Position numbers and translations under genes: made by a program
Assembly: GCF_001685395.1 (NCBI RefSeq)
Contig: NZ_CP014167.1
Span: forward strand, 186,001-250,000
DNA: 64,000 bases
DNA from: Paenibacillus yonginensis
GTDB lineage: Bacteria; Bacillota; Bacilli; Paenibacillales; Paenibacillaceae
Direction: 5' to 3'
Notes under the pieces: generated by a model
Told to the model about the DNA's origin: nothing
What the model saw: only the letters and a program-made list of their open reading frames with translations
The model's database searches: none
Shown: positions 1-9,651 of the stretch, piece by piece
How positions within the stretch are numbered: position 1 is the first letter of the stretch
Layout: each line of letters opens with the position of its first letter

Positions 1-1
1 C

Positions 2-619
2 ATCGTGGCCGACGGCATGCCGATTATTTGGGCCTCTCGTCTGTTGGGCAGTCCGCTGAAGCAGAAAGTATCAGGCTCGGACCTGTTCCACCGGCTCGGG
101 AGCGATTTTGAGAAACGGAAATATCGTTTGTTCTTCCTGGGTTCCGCCAGCGGAGTCCCGGAAATGGCGAGCCGCAATCTGAAACGGCAGTTTCCAGGCA
201 TTAACGTGGTTGGCTGTTATTCGCCTTCCTATGGCTTTGAGAAAAATCCGGAGGAGAACGAATATATCGTCCGCATGCTGATCGAAACCCGGCCGGACAT
301 TGTATTCGTCGGTGTAGGTGCGCCCAAGCAGGAGAAATGGATTTATCGGAATTACCTGGAATACCAGGCGCCGGTCTCCATCGGCGTAGGCGCCACCTTC
401 GACTTTCTGTCCGGCTCCGTCAAGCGGGCTCCCAATTTCATGCAGAAAGCGGGTTTTGAATGGTTCTGGCGGCTTGCCCAGGAGCCGCGGCGGCTATGGA
501 AAAGATATCTGATTGACGATTCCCAGTTTGTGGCGCTGCTGATGAAAGAGTATTTCAAACAAGGTAAACGGAGAAGGGAGGGAGCGGAGATGCTGAATTC
601 CGCGGATGACCATGAGTAA
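2..619 (+). CDS. WecG/TagA/CpsF-family glycosyltransferase (5' end outside window)
   Basis: Family enzymes (GT26) transfer an N-acetylhexosamine-type sugar to a polyprenyl-linked acceptor at the cytoplasmic membrane face. The frame is open from base 2 with no stop, and the family's ADGMP motif lies at the very edge, whereas it is normally some tens of residues in. The true start is therefore upstream and the GTG at 5 is internal. Seen: VGVGAPKQEKW near residue 100 and GVGATFDFLSG followed by RAP, both family signatures, then a WFWRLAQEPRRLWKRY tail that is also typical. The stop overlaps the next gene by 14 bases, which argues for one EPS operon. Acceptor and sugar cannot be told from the sequence. 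Confidence 0.88.
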   Translation: MVADGMPIIWASRLLGSPLKQKVSGSDLFHRLGSDFEKRKYRLFFLGSASGVPEMASRNLKRQFPGINVVGCYSPSYGFEKNPEENEYIVRMLIETRPDIVFVGVGAPKQEKWIYRNYLEYQAPVSIGVGATFDFLSGSVKRAPNFMQKAGFEWFWRLAQEPRRLWKRYLIDDSQFVALLMKEYFKQGKRRREGAEMLNSADDHE

Positions 620-1136
620 GCCGGCCCGCGTGCTGTGGCTGCCTGCAGCGGTCATGCTGCTGATCTTCCTGTTCTCGTCCCAGTCCTACGAGCAGCAAAC
701 CATTAAGAAGCCGCTTGCGGACTGGCTGGGGAGCGGCAGCATCAGCCGTCATCTCTCCGGCTTGACCATCCATTACGGGTCGCAAACGGTGGATGGCAAA
801 ACCGAAGGCTCGGCGGCAGTAGCCGAATTTTTGCTCCGTAAATGCGCTCATTTGCTGGAGTATGCCATTTTGGGCTTCTGCCTGATTTGGGCCATTCGGA
901 CCTTTCTTAAGCCGGGACTGCCGAAGGCGGCGGCGGCCGCGGTTTTCGCCAGTGCAGGTTATGCTTCTTTGGATGAATTCCACCAGCTCTTCGTCAAAGA
1001 CCGCGGTCCTCATCCGGAGGATGTGCTGCTGGATACGACCGGCGCTTTGATCGGGCTGCTTTGCTATATCGGCTGGGAGAAGCTGAAAGCCAGACGGATG
1101 AAAGCCGGATCTGGCGGAGACAGGAGGACGTTATGA
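606..1136 (+). CDS. VanZ-like family membrane protein
   Basis: A 176-residue protein with about four hydrophobic segments. It has the VanZ-family marks FSSQ in the first segment, RKCAHLLEYAILG in the middle and DEFHQLF near residue 123. Biochemical role of the family is not settled; VanZ itself raises teicoplanin resistance. Start may be ATG 606 or ATG 612, both overlapping the previous gene's end. Its stop overlaps the next start (ATGA). Position inside the EPS operon suggests a role in polymer assembly or envelope handling, which is inference. Confidence 0.8.
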   Translation: MTMSKPARVLWLPAAVMLLIFLFSSQSYEQQTIKKPLADWLGSGSISRHLSGLTIHYGSQTVDGKTEGSAAVAEFLLRKCAHLLEYAILGFCLIWAIRTFLKPGLPKAAAAAVFASAGYASLDEFHQLFVKDRGPHPEDVLLDTTGALIGLLCYIGWEKLKARRMKAGSGGDRRTL

Positions 1137-2656
1137 AACCGTTGGATTCCTTGGTTCGATATGTGCGAAGTCGGGACCAGGCCTTCTGGCTGACGGTAGC
1201 CGCCTGGGCTGCCTGCACGCTGCTGCCTTTTGCCATCGGTTCGGTCAGCGCTAAGCTGAGTCCGGCTTTGAGCCAGCAGGGGCTACTGCTGCTTCTGCTG
1301 CTGTTTCCGGCCTTTCTGCTCGCTTTAAACGGTTCGAAATATTTAGTGACCTATACCTTGTTTGTCTGGGCTATCGGTCCGGAAATCCGCAGAATATCCG
1401 ATTGGCTGGGCGGAGAATACACCTCTGTCTCCGTGCTTAGCCTGGCACCGCTCCTGGCCAGCTCGATGACGATGATCCCGGTGCTCCGCGGCATTCACCG
1501 CATGGAGAAGTCCGGCAGGAAGGTGCTGCTCTATTTCGGAGCCGCCCTTCTCTATGGAAGTGTAATCGGGCTTGCGAGGAACGGAACAAGCTTTGTGTAC
1601 GACTTGGCCAATTATGCGATACCCATGCTGCTGCTGCCGTTTTTTGCGATCAGACGGTTCAGCTCGGCGGAGGCGGACAACATCCTGTCCGGTTATGCCA
1701 ACATTGCGGTGCTGGTGTCCGTGTACGGGATCGTTCAGTATCTGGTTGTCCCGCCTTGGGATGCGTTCTGGATGACCCATGTGGAGATGAACTCCATTGG
1801 CCTGCCGGAACCTCTGGAGGTCAGGGTGTTCTCTACCCTCAATTCGCCGGGTCCTGCCGCCGGATTCCTGGCTTGTGCCCTGGTGCCCATGGTGCTGGAG
1901 AAAAGGTGGAGAGGCAGCCTCGGCTGGATTGGCGTACTGCTGGTCGCCTTCTGCCTGCTGACGACGCTGGTCCGTTCTTCCTGGCTCATGATTATCGTGA
2001 TGCTGCTGGTCTACATTGCTTCATCTCCTTCCAGGCGGAAATGGAGAACGCTGCTCCAGCTTGCCGTAGTCGCGCTTGTTCTGACCTGGGCGCTGCCCAA
2101 GCTGCCTGGAGCGGAAGGTTTGACGGCCAGAATGCAAACGCTGGGCTCCATTGAAGAAGACCATTCCTATAACGAGCGGCTGGACCTGCTGAATACGATG
2201 CTGCCAACGGTGCTTCACAACCCGGCCGGGCAGGGCATCGGCAGCGTAGGAACCGGAACCAAGCTGGGGAATGATGGCGAGCTTGGGGAATACGGCATTA
2301 TGGACAATGGGTTTCTCGCCCTGCTGCTCACTTTCGGGATTGCAGGCGGACTTTGCTTCTTCGGAGCGCTGGGGCTTGTCGGCCGTTCGGTGATTGTCTC
2401 CGTACTGCGCAAGGGAACGATGCAGCTGTATGCCAGATTAGCTTTGGCCGTGTGGGCAGGGGCGGTGGCGAGTTTATTTTCGGACAACGGATTCCCGGGC
2501 CTGCGCGGCTATCTGATCTGGATGCTGATCGGCATCGGGCTTGGAGCCGGATCATCCGCAGCGGATCGAAAGGAGGAGAGCTATGGAGCAGTCCAACGTG
2601 AAGTCGTTCCCCGGCAGGAACGTATTCAGCACGTTCGGCCGATTCGCCAGAAGTAA
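1133..2656 (+). CDS. O-antigen ligase/polymerase-like membrane protein (Wzy/WaaL type)
   Basis: A very hydrophobic protein of 507 residues with roughly ten to twelve membrane segments and a large hydrophilic stretch around residues 350-400 (RMQTLGSIEEDHSYNERLDL, then GQGIGSVGTGTK). That is the layout of O-antigen ligase/polymerase proteins, which join lipid-linked repeat units outside the membrane. ATG 1133 is chosen because AGGAGG lies at 1122-1127 and the start overlaps the previous stop as ATGA; the open frame upstream of it lies inside the VanZ gene. It sits directly before a flippase gene, as expected for a Wzx/Wzy EPS system. Family assignment is by topology and motif style, so Wzy versus ligase is not resolved. 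Confidence 0.75.
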   Translation: MKPLDSLVRYVRSRDQAFWLTVAAWAACTLLPFAIGSVSAKLSPALSQQGLLLLLLLFPAFLLALNGSKYLVTYTLFVWAIGPEIRRISDWLGGEYTSVSVLSLAPLLASSMTMIPVLRGIHRMEKSGRKVLLYFGAALLYGSVIGLARNGTSFVYDLANYAIPMLLLPFFAIRRFSSAEADNILSGYANIAVLVSVYGIVQYLVVPPWDAFWMTHVEMNSIGLPEPLEVRVFSTLNSPGPAAGFLACALVPMVLEKRWRGSLGWIGVLLVAFCLLTTLVRSSWLMIIVMLLVYIASSPSRRKWRTLLQLAVVALVLTWALPKLPGAEGLTARMQTLGSIEEDHSYNERLDLLNTMLPTVLHNPAGQGIGSVGTGTKLGNDGELGEYGIMDNGFLALLLTFGIAGGLCFFGALGLVGRSVIVSVLRKGTMQLYARLALAVWAGAVASLFSDNGFPGLRGYLIWMLIGIGLGAGSSAADRKEESYGAVQREVVPRQERIQHVRPIRQK

Positions 2657-3962
2657 AGCGCACAGCTCAGAGGCGCTTAAGACGATGTTCTTCAGCATCT
2701 TTATTCTGCTGATCAACATGCTGACCGGCGTCCTCACCGCCCGGTTCCTTGGACCGACGGGACGCGGGGAGCAGACGGCTATGGTGAACTGGTCGCAATT
2801 CCTCGCCTTCTGCATGACCTTCGGGATTCCTTCGGCGCTGGTATACAACGCCAAGAGAAGGTCGGAGCAGACCGGCGGTTTATATGCGACAGCCCTGCTG
2901 ATGGGCGTAGGTTTCGGCGGCATCGCGATGGCAGTCGGCATTCTGGTGCTTCCGATGTGGCTCGATTCCTTTGAGCATGATGTGGTCCTGTTCTCTCAGT
3001 GGTCCATGATTTTATGTCCCTTGATCGTCATCTCGCAGATCAACAATGCCATTCTGCAGGTCAGGGACGAATACAGGCAGTACAACAGGCTTCGTTATCT
3101 GGTGCCGCTGACCACCCTGCTGATGCTGGTGGTTCTGATCCTCACCGGTACGATGAATGCTCATACGTCGGCTATAGCTTACCTGCTGCCGGCTGTGCCG
3201 TTCTACATTGCTATGACGGTACGGATGCTCCGCATTTATGGCAGACAGCTCAAGGTCAGCCTGGACAATTTCAAACGGCTGTTCACCTATGGGTTAGGTT
3301 CTTACGGGAATGACTTGATGGGTCAGGTCTCCTTGTATATCGACCAGATTCTGATAGCCGGTCTGCTGAATCCGTCGGATTTGGGTCTTTATGCCGTAGC
3401 TGTCAGTCTGGCCAAAATGGTCAGTGTGTTCTCCAACTCCATTATCGTGGTGCTGTTTCCTAAAGCGAGCGGCCTTGATAAACAGGAGGCGGTGGATATT
3501 ACCTTTCGCGCCTTCCGGATCAGTATGGCGGCCACCCTTCTGGCATCGCTCGCGCTGATGCTGATCGCGCCGTATGTATTGACCCTGCTGTATGGGGCCG
3601 AGTTTAAGGCGGCGCTTTCCGTGTTCCGGCTTCTGCTGCTGCAGACGGCAATTGGCGGAGGAACCATGGTGCTGGCCCAAGCCTTTATGGCGCTCGGCAA
3701 ACCGAAGGTCGTTACGCTGCTTCAGGGGCTGGGACTGGCGCTCGTGGTGCCTATGCTGTTCCTCGTGGTGCCTCATTTCGGACTGATCGGCGCCGGATAT
3801 GCGATGCTGGCTTCGGTGCTGATCCGCTTTATCTTCATTTTGCTTAACTTCAAATATACATTGAAGATCAAAATTCCGCCGCTTTGGGTTACACGCGGAG
3901 ATATTCAGTGGCTGCGGAAGACGATGTATTCCACACTGCGCAAAAAATCAGTGAACATGTAG
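2583..3962 (+). CDS. Oligosaccharide flippase (Wzx/MATE-like polysaccharide exporter)
   Basis: A 459-residue polytopic protein with about twelve membrane segments. Near the N-terminus it reads TARFLGPTGRGEQT, the pattern of polysaccharide-biosynthesis flippases (LGP.GRG), followed by a membrane pair ending in a conserved small-residue-rich region. The expected role is moving undecaprenyl-linked repeat units across the membrane. ATG 2583 follows AAAGGAGGAG; this gives a 74-base overlap with the polymerase gene, suggesting coupled translation. Context (polymerase before, glycosyltransferases after) supports the call. Confidence 0.85.
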   Translation: MEQSNVKSFPGRNVFSTFGRFARSKAHSSEALKTMFFSIFILLINMLTGVLTARFLGPTGRGEQTAMVNWSQFLAFCMTFGIPSALVYNAKRRSEQTGGLYATALLMGVGFGGIAMAVGILVLPMWLDSFEHDVVLFSQWSMILCPLIVISQINNAILQVRDEYRQYNRLRYLVPLTTLLMLVVLILTGTMNAHTSAIAYLLPAVPFYIAMTVRMLRIYGRQLKVSLDNFKRLFTYGLGSYGNDLMGQVSLYIDQILIAGLLNPSDLGLYAVAVSLAKMVSVFSNSIIVVLFPKASGLDKQEAVDITFRAFRISMAATLLASLALMLIAPYVLTLLYGAEFKAALSVFRLLLLQTAIGGGTMVLAQAFMALGKPKVVTLLQGLGLALVVPMLFLVVPHFGLIGAGYAMLASVLIRFIFILLNFKYTLKIKIPPLWVTRGDIQWLRKTMYSTLRKKSVNM

Positions 3963-3982
3963 AAAGGAGAGGGGAACACGCC

Positions 3983-4840
3983 ATGCATCCTAAGACCGTT
4001 GGTTCAAAGGAAAATCGGATATCCGTCGTCATCATCGCCCAGAATGACGAACAACGCATCCCAGATGCTGTTGCTTCATGCCGCTCATTTGCGGATGAAA
4101 TTGTCGTTGTGGATGGAGGGAGTGAAGACGGCACAGTAGCCACCGCCGAAGCGCTGGGGTGCCGCGTGTATGAGAACGCTTGGCCCGGGTATGCCAAACA
4201 GCGGCAGTTCGGTGAGAATCAAGCTTCTTATGATTGGATTTTTGTCATCGATACGGATGAGGTGGTGGACACCAAGCTGGCCGCCGCTTTGTTCAAGCTG
4301 AAACCCGAATTGACCGACCCCACCTCGGCTTATTCGGTTTACCGGATCGGAGACTTCCTGGGACGCTGGCTCGACAAAGGCGAATATCTGGTTCGCCTGT
4401 ACAACCGCAGAGCCTACAAAATCTCGGATTCCCTTGTTCATGAGATGCCTGATGTGAAAACCTCCAAGATCGTAAAGCTGAACGGCGTTTTGTGGCATTA
4501 CGGCTTCCGCAGCATTAACGACCATGTGAACCGTTTCAACAAATATACGGATCTGGAGGCACAGACGGCGCTGCGCGTACGCAAGCCGTTCCGGATCGCC
4601 AATCTGCTGTTCCGCCCGCCGGCCCGGTTTGTGCAGAAATATTTCCTTCACGGGCTGTACCGTAAGGGGGTAGCCGGGTTCGCCGTGGCGATCTTCTGGA
4701 TGATGTACGAATTCCTGGCTTGCTTCAAACACTACGAGCTGACCTCCGCTCGCAAAAGGCTGGATCAGCATCAGCCTTCCAGCGCAAGAAAAGCAGCCGA
4801 CCCGGAGAAGAAAGGGGAGACGAGTTATGCCGTACAATAA
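3983..4840 (+). CDS. Family 2 glycosyltransferase
   Basis: A 285-residue GT-A-type enzyme. It shows ISVVIIAQNDE at the N-terminus, DEIVVVDGGSEDGT near residue 40, and FVIDTDE (DXD-type metal/nucleotide-binding) near residue 90, resembling the WaaE/KdtX-like branch of GT2. A C-terminal amphipathic segment (VAIFWMMYEFLACF) may touch the membrane. Start ATG 3983 is supported by AAAGGAGAGG about ten bases upstream. The end overlaps the next gene by 14 bases. Donor sugar cannot be read from sequence. Confidence 0.85.
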   Translation: MHPKTVGSKENRISVVIIAQNDEQRIPDAVASCRSFADEIVVVDGGSEDGTVATAEALGCRVYENAWPGYAKQRQFGENQASYDWIFVIDTDEVVDTKLAAALFKLKPELTDPTSAYSVYRIGDFLGRWLDKGEYLVRLYNRRAYKISDSLVHEMPDVKTSKIVKLNGVLWHYGFRSINDHVNRFNKYTDLEAQTALRVRKPFRIANLLFRPPARFVQKYFLHGLYRKGVAGFAVAIFWMMYEFLACFKHYELTSARKRLDQHQPSSARKAADPEKKGETSYAVQ

Positions 4841-6023
4841 TGGGGGCCTGGACGGCCTGAATATCATAACGACCGGCATGAGCTGGCCCACGGTTCAGCC
4901 GGGAGGATTAAATACTTATTTCAAAAATATTTGCGAGCAGCTGGCGGAGCGCAACCGCGTCCAGGCTCTGATATACAGCGCCGAGAAGCCGGATGTCCGG
5001 GAGGGGCTGGACATTCATCTGGCCGGCGAGCCGGGCATGACGATCTGGAAACGCAAAGACGCCTTTCAGCGGCTTGCCGCTGAAAGAATGGACCAAGGGC
5101 CTGTCGATGTGTTTTACTCTCATTTTGCCCCTTATGGGGTAGGTCCAGCGCTCGAAGCGAGGAAACGGGGCATTCCCGTCATCATGACTTTTCACGGTCC
5201 CTGGAACGAAGAGATGAAGATTGAAGGACGGGGTTTACAGCACCGGGTCAAGACCACAATCGCCAAAACGATTGAACGCAAGGCATACCGCCTGGCCGAC
5301 CATTTTATTGTGCTCAGCGAGACGTTCCGGGACATTCTGCACCGCAATTACGGTGTCCCGCTCCACAAAATTTCCATCATTCCCGGAGCTGCGGATATTC
5401 ACCGCTTTACGCCGGCCCAGAACCGGCTTGCCGTACGACGACAGCTGAATTTGCCGGAAGGGGCAACTACGATCCTGACCGTGCGTCGGCTGGTGAACCG
5501 GATGGGGCTGCTGCAGCTGCTGGATGCGTGGAGAAGGGTTTCGGCCAAATTTCCGAACGCGATTCTCCTCATCGGGGGGCGCGGACCGCTGCGGGCCGAG
5601 CTGGAGAGCCGAATCGCCGACTACGGCCTGTCCAGCAAAGTACGCCTGCTCGGTTATATTCCTGACGAAGAGCTGCCGGCCTATTACCAGGCTGCGGATA
5701 TGTTTGTCGTACCGACGCAGGCCTTGGAGGGCTTTGGACTGATAACGGTTGAAGCTTTGGCTGCCGGCCTGCCGGTCATGGCTACGCCGATCGGCGGCAA
5801 CCGCGAAATTCTGAGCGCATTCCGGCCGGAGCTTTTGTTTAAAAGCGCGGACAGCGCCGATATCGCAGACGGGCTGATCCGGATGCTGAGTAACCGCCGT
5901 CTGCTGCCGGACCGTGAGCAGTGCCGCAGCCATGTGCTGGAGAAGTACACCTGGGCAGGGGTTGCGGATCAGGTACAGGAACGCTTCTATGAAGCGCTGA
6001 GAAAGGAGGCCGTTTCAGGATGA
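4827..6023 (+). CDS. Family 4 glycosyltransferase
   Basis: A 398-residue GT-B enzyme with two Rossmann halves. The N-terminal half holds QPGGLNTYFKNI (acceptor-side glycine loop) and the C-terminal half holds GLITVEALAAGLPVMATPIGGNREI, the E-x7-E type nucleotide-sugar motif of GT4. It probably adds one sugar of the EPS repeat unit to the lipid-linked intermediate. ATG 4827 follows AAAGGGGAGA and lies inside the end of the preceding gene. It overlaps the next gene by four bases. Confidence 0.87.
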   Translation: MPYNNGGLDGLNIITTGMSWPTVQPGGLNTYFKNICEQLAERNRVQALIYSAEKPDVREGLDIHLAGEPGMTIWKRKDAFQRLAAERMDQGPVDVFYSHFAPYGVGPALEARKRGIPVIMTFHGPWNEEMKIEGRGLQHRVKTTIAKTIERKAYRLADHFIVLSETFRDILHRNYGVPLHKISIIPGAADIHRFTPAQNRLAVRRQLNLPEGATTILTVRRLVNRMGLLQLLDAWRRVSAKFPNAILLIGGRGPLRAELESRIADYGLSSKVRLLGYIPDEELPAYYQAADMFVVPTQALEGFGLITVEALAAGLPVMATPIGGNREILSAFRPELLFKSADSADIADGLIRMLSNRRLLPDREQCRSHVLEKYTWAGVADQVQERFYEALRKEAVSG

Positions 6024-7162
6024 TTAAAGTGGCTTACATTGACCATACGGCGAAATGGAGCGGCGGTGAAGTTGCCTTGTTCAACATCCTGACGAATGTA
6101 GGCGACCACGTCGAGCCTCTCGTTATCCTTGCTGAAGAGGGAACGCTGGCCGACAGGCTGCGCGAACGAGGCATTGACGTCCGGGTTGTGCCGCTAGATG
6201 AACGCGTAAGGACAAGAGGACGAAATGCCTTAAGTCCTGGAATTGCCGGAGCGGCGCTGAAGCTGTTCAACTATGGCAGAAAGCTGGCTCCGCTGCTCAG
6301 GGAGGAGAAGGTGGCCTGCGTCCATACCAACTCGCTCAAATCGGCTTTGTACGGCACTATAGCTGCAAAGAAAGCCGGTGTTCCGCTGGTTTGGCATATC
6401 AGGGACCACATCGGCCCGCCTTACCTGAAGCCGATTGTAGCCAAATCGATCCGGTTTATGTCAAGGAGCCTGCCGAATGGCGTTATCGCCAACTCCAACT
6501 CTACCTTGAACGCGCTGGAGCTGCCGAAGTCGAAGAAGACGCTGGTTGTCTATTCGGCTTTTGCGAAAGCGATCAGCGACCAACAGCAGACCCGCAGTAC
6601 CGGACAATCCTTTAACGTCCTGCTGGTCGGCCGGCTGGCCCACTGGAAAGGACAACATGTGCTGCTGGAAGCGGCGAAATCGTTCAAAGAAGATCCGCGG
6701 GTCAACTTCTGGCTGGCCGGGGATGCTCTGTTCGGGGAAGAGGCTTATAAAGATCAGCTTCTGGACCAGATGCAGGCAAGCGGCTTGAAGAACGTTTCCA
6801 TGCTTGGGCATGTGGATGACGTTCAGTCGTTGATGGCTTCGGCCGATCTGCTGGTGCATACCTCCATTACACCGGAGCCTTTCGGCCAGGTGATCGTGGA
6901 AGGGATGGCGGCAGGGCTGCCGGTCATCGCCTCGAACGAAGGCGGTCCAGTTGAAATTGTTGTTCCGGGCCAGACCGGGATGCTGATTGAACCAGGCAAA
7001 CCGGATATTCTCGCCGAGGCGATCCGCTGGATGCTGGAGCATCCTGAGGAACGGGAGCGCATGGGGCAGAAAGGCATCCAGCGGGTGAAGGAACGTTTTG
7101 TGATCGAAAATACGGTCAAGGACATCGTTGAATACTACCAAGGTCTTCTTTCCACGGTTTAA
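6020..7162 (+). CDS. Family 4 glycosyltransferase
   Basis: A 380-residue GT-B/GT4 enzyme. Seen: DHTAKWSGGEVALFNIL at the N-terminus, VLLVGRLAHWKGQHVLLEA in the middle, and PEPFGQVIVEGMAAGLPVIA with EGGP as the nucleotide-sugar-binding E-x7-E motif. Start overlaps the previous stop by four bases (ATGA), the usual mark of translational coupling. The reaction is presumed to be transfer of a hexose onto the growing EPS unit. Confidence 0.87.
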   Translation: MIKVAYIDHTAKWSGGEVALFNILTNVGDHVEPLVILAEEGTLADRLRERGIDVRVVPLDERVRTRGRNALSPGIAGAALKLFNYGRKLAPLLREEKVACVHTNSLKSALYGTIAAKKAGVPLVWHIRDHIGPPYLKPIVAKSIRFMSRSLPNGVIANSNSTLNALELPKSKKTLVVYSAFAKAISDQQQTRSTGQSFNVLLVGRLAHWKGQHVLLEAAKSFKEDPRVNFWLAGDALFGEEAYKDQLLDQMQASGLKNVSMLGHVDDVQSLMASADLLVHTSITPEPFGQVIVEGMAAGLPVIASNEGGPVEIVVPGQTGMLIEPGKPDILAEAIRWMLEHPEERERMGQKGIQRVKERFVIENTVKDIVEYYQGLLSTV

Positions 7163-7190
7163 CCGACCTTTGGGCTAAAGGATGATGGGG

Positions 7191-8300
7191 ATGAAAGTGG
7201 CAATTGCTCATGATTATCTGATACAGATGGGCGGGGCGGAACGGGTGGTGGAGGTGCTCCACGACATGTACCCGGAGGCTCCGATCTTCACTACCGTTTC
7301 TCACAGCAGCCGTCTGCCGGACTCGCTGAAAGATGCGGATATCCGGACGACCTGGCTGCAGAATGTACCGGGGGTCAAGACGAATTTCAAAAAAATGCTG
7401 CCGCTCTATCCGCTGGCGATCCGCGATTTTGATTTCCGGGGCTACGACATCGTCCTCAGCTCCAGCAGTGCTTTCATCAAAAGCATTCAGGTGCCCCAAG
7501 GCACGTTCCACTTGTGCTACTGTCATACGCCGATGCGGTTTGCCTGGGATTATGACACCTATATGGAACGGGAACGCCAACCCGGCATGGTGAAGAAGCT
7601 GCTCAAGCTGTATATCAAACAGCTCAAATCCTGGGACCAGCGAACCTCCTCGCATGTGAACCAGTTTGTAGCCAATTCTTCAGTCGTGCAGCGCCGGATC
7701 CAGAATTATTATCAGCGGGATGCCGAAGTGATTTTTCCGCCGATCAATACTTCCCGGTTCCAAAGAGCGGCCGAGGTCGAAGACTATTACCTGATCGTAT
7801 CGCGGCTTGTCTCCTACAAACGGATCGACCTGGCGGTAGAGGCTTTCAACCAAAGCGGCCTGCCGCTGTACATCGTCGGCGATGGACCGGACCGGAAACG
7901 GCTGACAGAGATGGCCAAAGGCAACATCAAATTTCTTGGCCGCCTGGACGACTCCCAGGTCAATGAGCTGATGTCGAAGTGCCGGGCGTTTATTTTTCCT
8001 GGAGAAGAGGATTTCGGCATAACACCGCTCGAAGCCAACGCGGCAGGACGTCCGGTTATCGCTTACCAAGCCGGCGGTGCGCTCGATACGATCGTGCCTT
8101 ACGTAAACGGGGTATTCTTCCGCAACCAGAGGGTGGACGATCTGCTTGGAGCAGTTGCCGAGGTCGAGAGGCATGCCTGGGATGTCGAGCAGATTATGGG
8201 CCACGCGAAGAAATTCGATGAAGATACCTTTAAAGCGCAGTTCAAGGAGTATGTGGAGCAGGCTTATTTAAATTTTCTAAAGGGAGGAAGCGGATCATGA
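7191..8300 (+). CDS. Family 4 glycosyltransferase (mannosyltransferase-like)
   Basis: A 369-residue GT4 protein. MKVAIAHDYLIQMGGAERV, then CYCHTPMRFAWD near residue 110, and EEDFGITPLEANAAGRPVIAY, are typical of a subgroup often annotated as WbaZ-like mannosyltransferases. ATG 7191 is preferred because AAAGGA at 7177-7182 gives eight bases of spacing; ATG 7182 and 7185 overlap that site. With manC downstream, mannose as donor is plausible but not shown by sequence alone. Confidence 0.85.
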   Translation: MKVAIAHDYLIQMGGAERVVEVLHDMYPEAPIFTTVSHSSRLPDSLKDADIRTTWLQNVPGVKTNFKKMLPLYPLAIRDFDFRGYDIVLSSSSAFIKSIQVPQGTFHLCYCHTPMRFAWDYDTYMERERQPGMVKKLLKLYIKQLKSWDQRTSSHVNQFVANSSVVQRRIQNYYQRDAEVIFPPINTSRFQRAAEVEDYYLIVSRLVSYKRIDLAVEAFNQSGLPLYIVGDGPDRKRLTEMAKGNIKFLGRLDDSQVNELMSKCRAFIFPGEEDFGITPLEANAAGRPVIAYQAGGALDTIVPYVNGVFFRNQRVDDLLGAVAEVERHAWDVEQIMGHAKKFDEDTFKAQFKEYVEQAYLNFLKGGSGS

Positions 8301-9637
8301 AGTTGGCAGTCATTGGAACCGGTTATGTAGGGCTTGTGTCGGGAGTATGTTTTGCTTCGAAAGGAAACGAGGTTGTATGCGTCGATATGGATCAAAACAA
8401 GATCGACAAGCTGAACCGCCTCCAGTCCCCGATTTATGAGCCCGGCATCGAACAGCTGATGGAGGAGAATGTCCGGGAAGGACGTTTATCCTTCACCTCC
8501 GACCTGCAGGAGGCCGTGCGCCGCTCCGAGCTGATCATACTGGCGGTGGGCACGCCTTCGCTGCCGAACGGCGAAGCCAATCTGCAGTTTATTGAGCGGG
8601 CGGCGGCCGACATCGGGGAAGCCATGGACGGCTACAAAATCATCGTGACCAAAAGCACGGTTCCGGTGGGCACCAATGAGAAGATCCGGCAGGTGATTGC
8701 TTCCCGCACCTCGTTTTCGTTTGAGATAGCTTCCGTTCCCGAATTTCTGCGCGAAGGTACGGCGATTCGAGATACGCTGAAGCCGGACCGCGTCGTGATC
8801 GGCCTTGACAATCCCGGGCTCGAAGGCGTGCTGACAGCGCTGCACAGGCCGTTTACGGAGAACATTTTTGTGACCGACATTCGCAGCGCGGAAATGATCA
8901 AATATGCTTCCAACGCTTTTCTGGCAACCAAAATCTCTTTTATCAATGAAATTGCCAACATTTGCGAGAAGGTCGGCGCGGATGTGACGGAGGTGGCCAA
9001 AGGCATGGGCAGCGATCAGCGCATCGGCTCGGCTTTCCTGCGGGCAGGCATCGGCTACGGGGGCTCCTGCTTCCCGAAGGATACCAAAGCGCTGATCCAG
9101 ATTGCCGGCAATGTCGATTACGAGTTCAAGCTGCTGAAATCCGTGGTGGAAGTCAATACGGGTCAGCGCTACAACGTTATTGCCAAGCTGAAGGAATCGC
9201 TTGAAACGCTGAAGGGCGCCCGCATCGGCATCTGGGGCGTATCCTTCAAGCCGGACACTGATGACATCCGGGACGCCCCGGCGCTGGAGATCGTCGAAAC
9301 GCTGATCCGCGAAGGGGCGGTCGTCAAGCTGTATGATCCGATTGCGCTGGACAATTTCCGGCAGCAGTTCGACCATCCGGGCCTGCACTGGTGCAGCTCT
9401 GCCGAAGAGGCGGCGGGCGGCTGCGATGCGGTCTGCCTGCTGACCGACTGGCATGAATTCAAGGAGATCAACCTGCACAAGCTGGCCGCCATGATGAGGC
9501 AGCCGGTGCTGATCGACGGACGAAACGTTTACGGGCGTGAGCAGATTGAAGGCACCGGGCTGGAATATATCTCGGTCGGCAGACCGCATATGGGCGCTTA
9601 TTCCGAATATCCCCGCAAAATTGCGGAGGTTCTGTAA
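8297..9637 (+). CDS. ugd: UDP-glucose 6-dehydrogenase
   Basis: Oxidises UDP-glucose to UDP-glucuronate with two NAD+. The 446-residue length is normal. Seen: N-terminal NAD-binding GTGYVGL, KSTVPVGT, the dimer-region motif YASNAFLATKISFINEIANIC, and the catalytic cysteine in GGSCFPKD (Cys258). The start overlaps the preceding glycosyltransferase stop by four bases. Its presence says the polymer, or another envelope glycan, contains glucuronic acid or a derivative. Confidence 0.96.
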   Translation: MKLAVIGTGYVGLVSGVCFASKGNEVVCVDMDQNKIDKLNRLQSPIYEPGIEQLMEENVREGRLSFTSDLQEAVRRSELIILAVGTPSLPNGEANLQFIERAAADIGEAMDGYKIIVTKSTVPVGTNEKIRQVIASRTSFSFEIASVPEFLREGTAIRDTLKPDRVVIGLDNPGLEGVLTALHRPFTENIFVTDIRSAEMIKYASNAFLATKISFINEIANICEKVGADVTEVAKGMGSDQRIGSAFLRAGIGYGGSCFPKDTKALIQIAGNVDYEFKLLKSVVEVNTGQRYNVIAKLKESLETLKGARIGIWGVSFKPDTDDIRDAPALEIVETLIREGAVVKLYDPIALDNFRQQFDHPGLHWCSSAEEAAGGCDAVCLLTDWHEFKEINLHKLAAMMRQPVLIDGRNVYGREQIEGTGLEYISVGRPHMGAYSEYPRKIAEVL

Positions 9638-9651
9638 AGGGGTGGATGACA

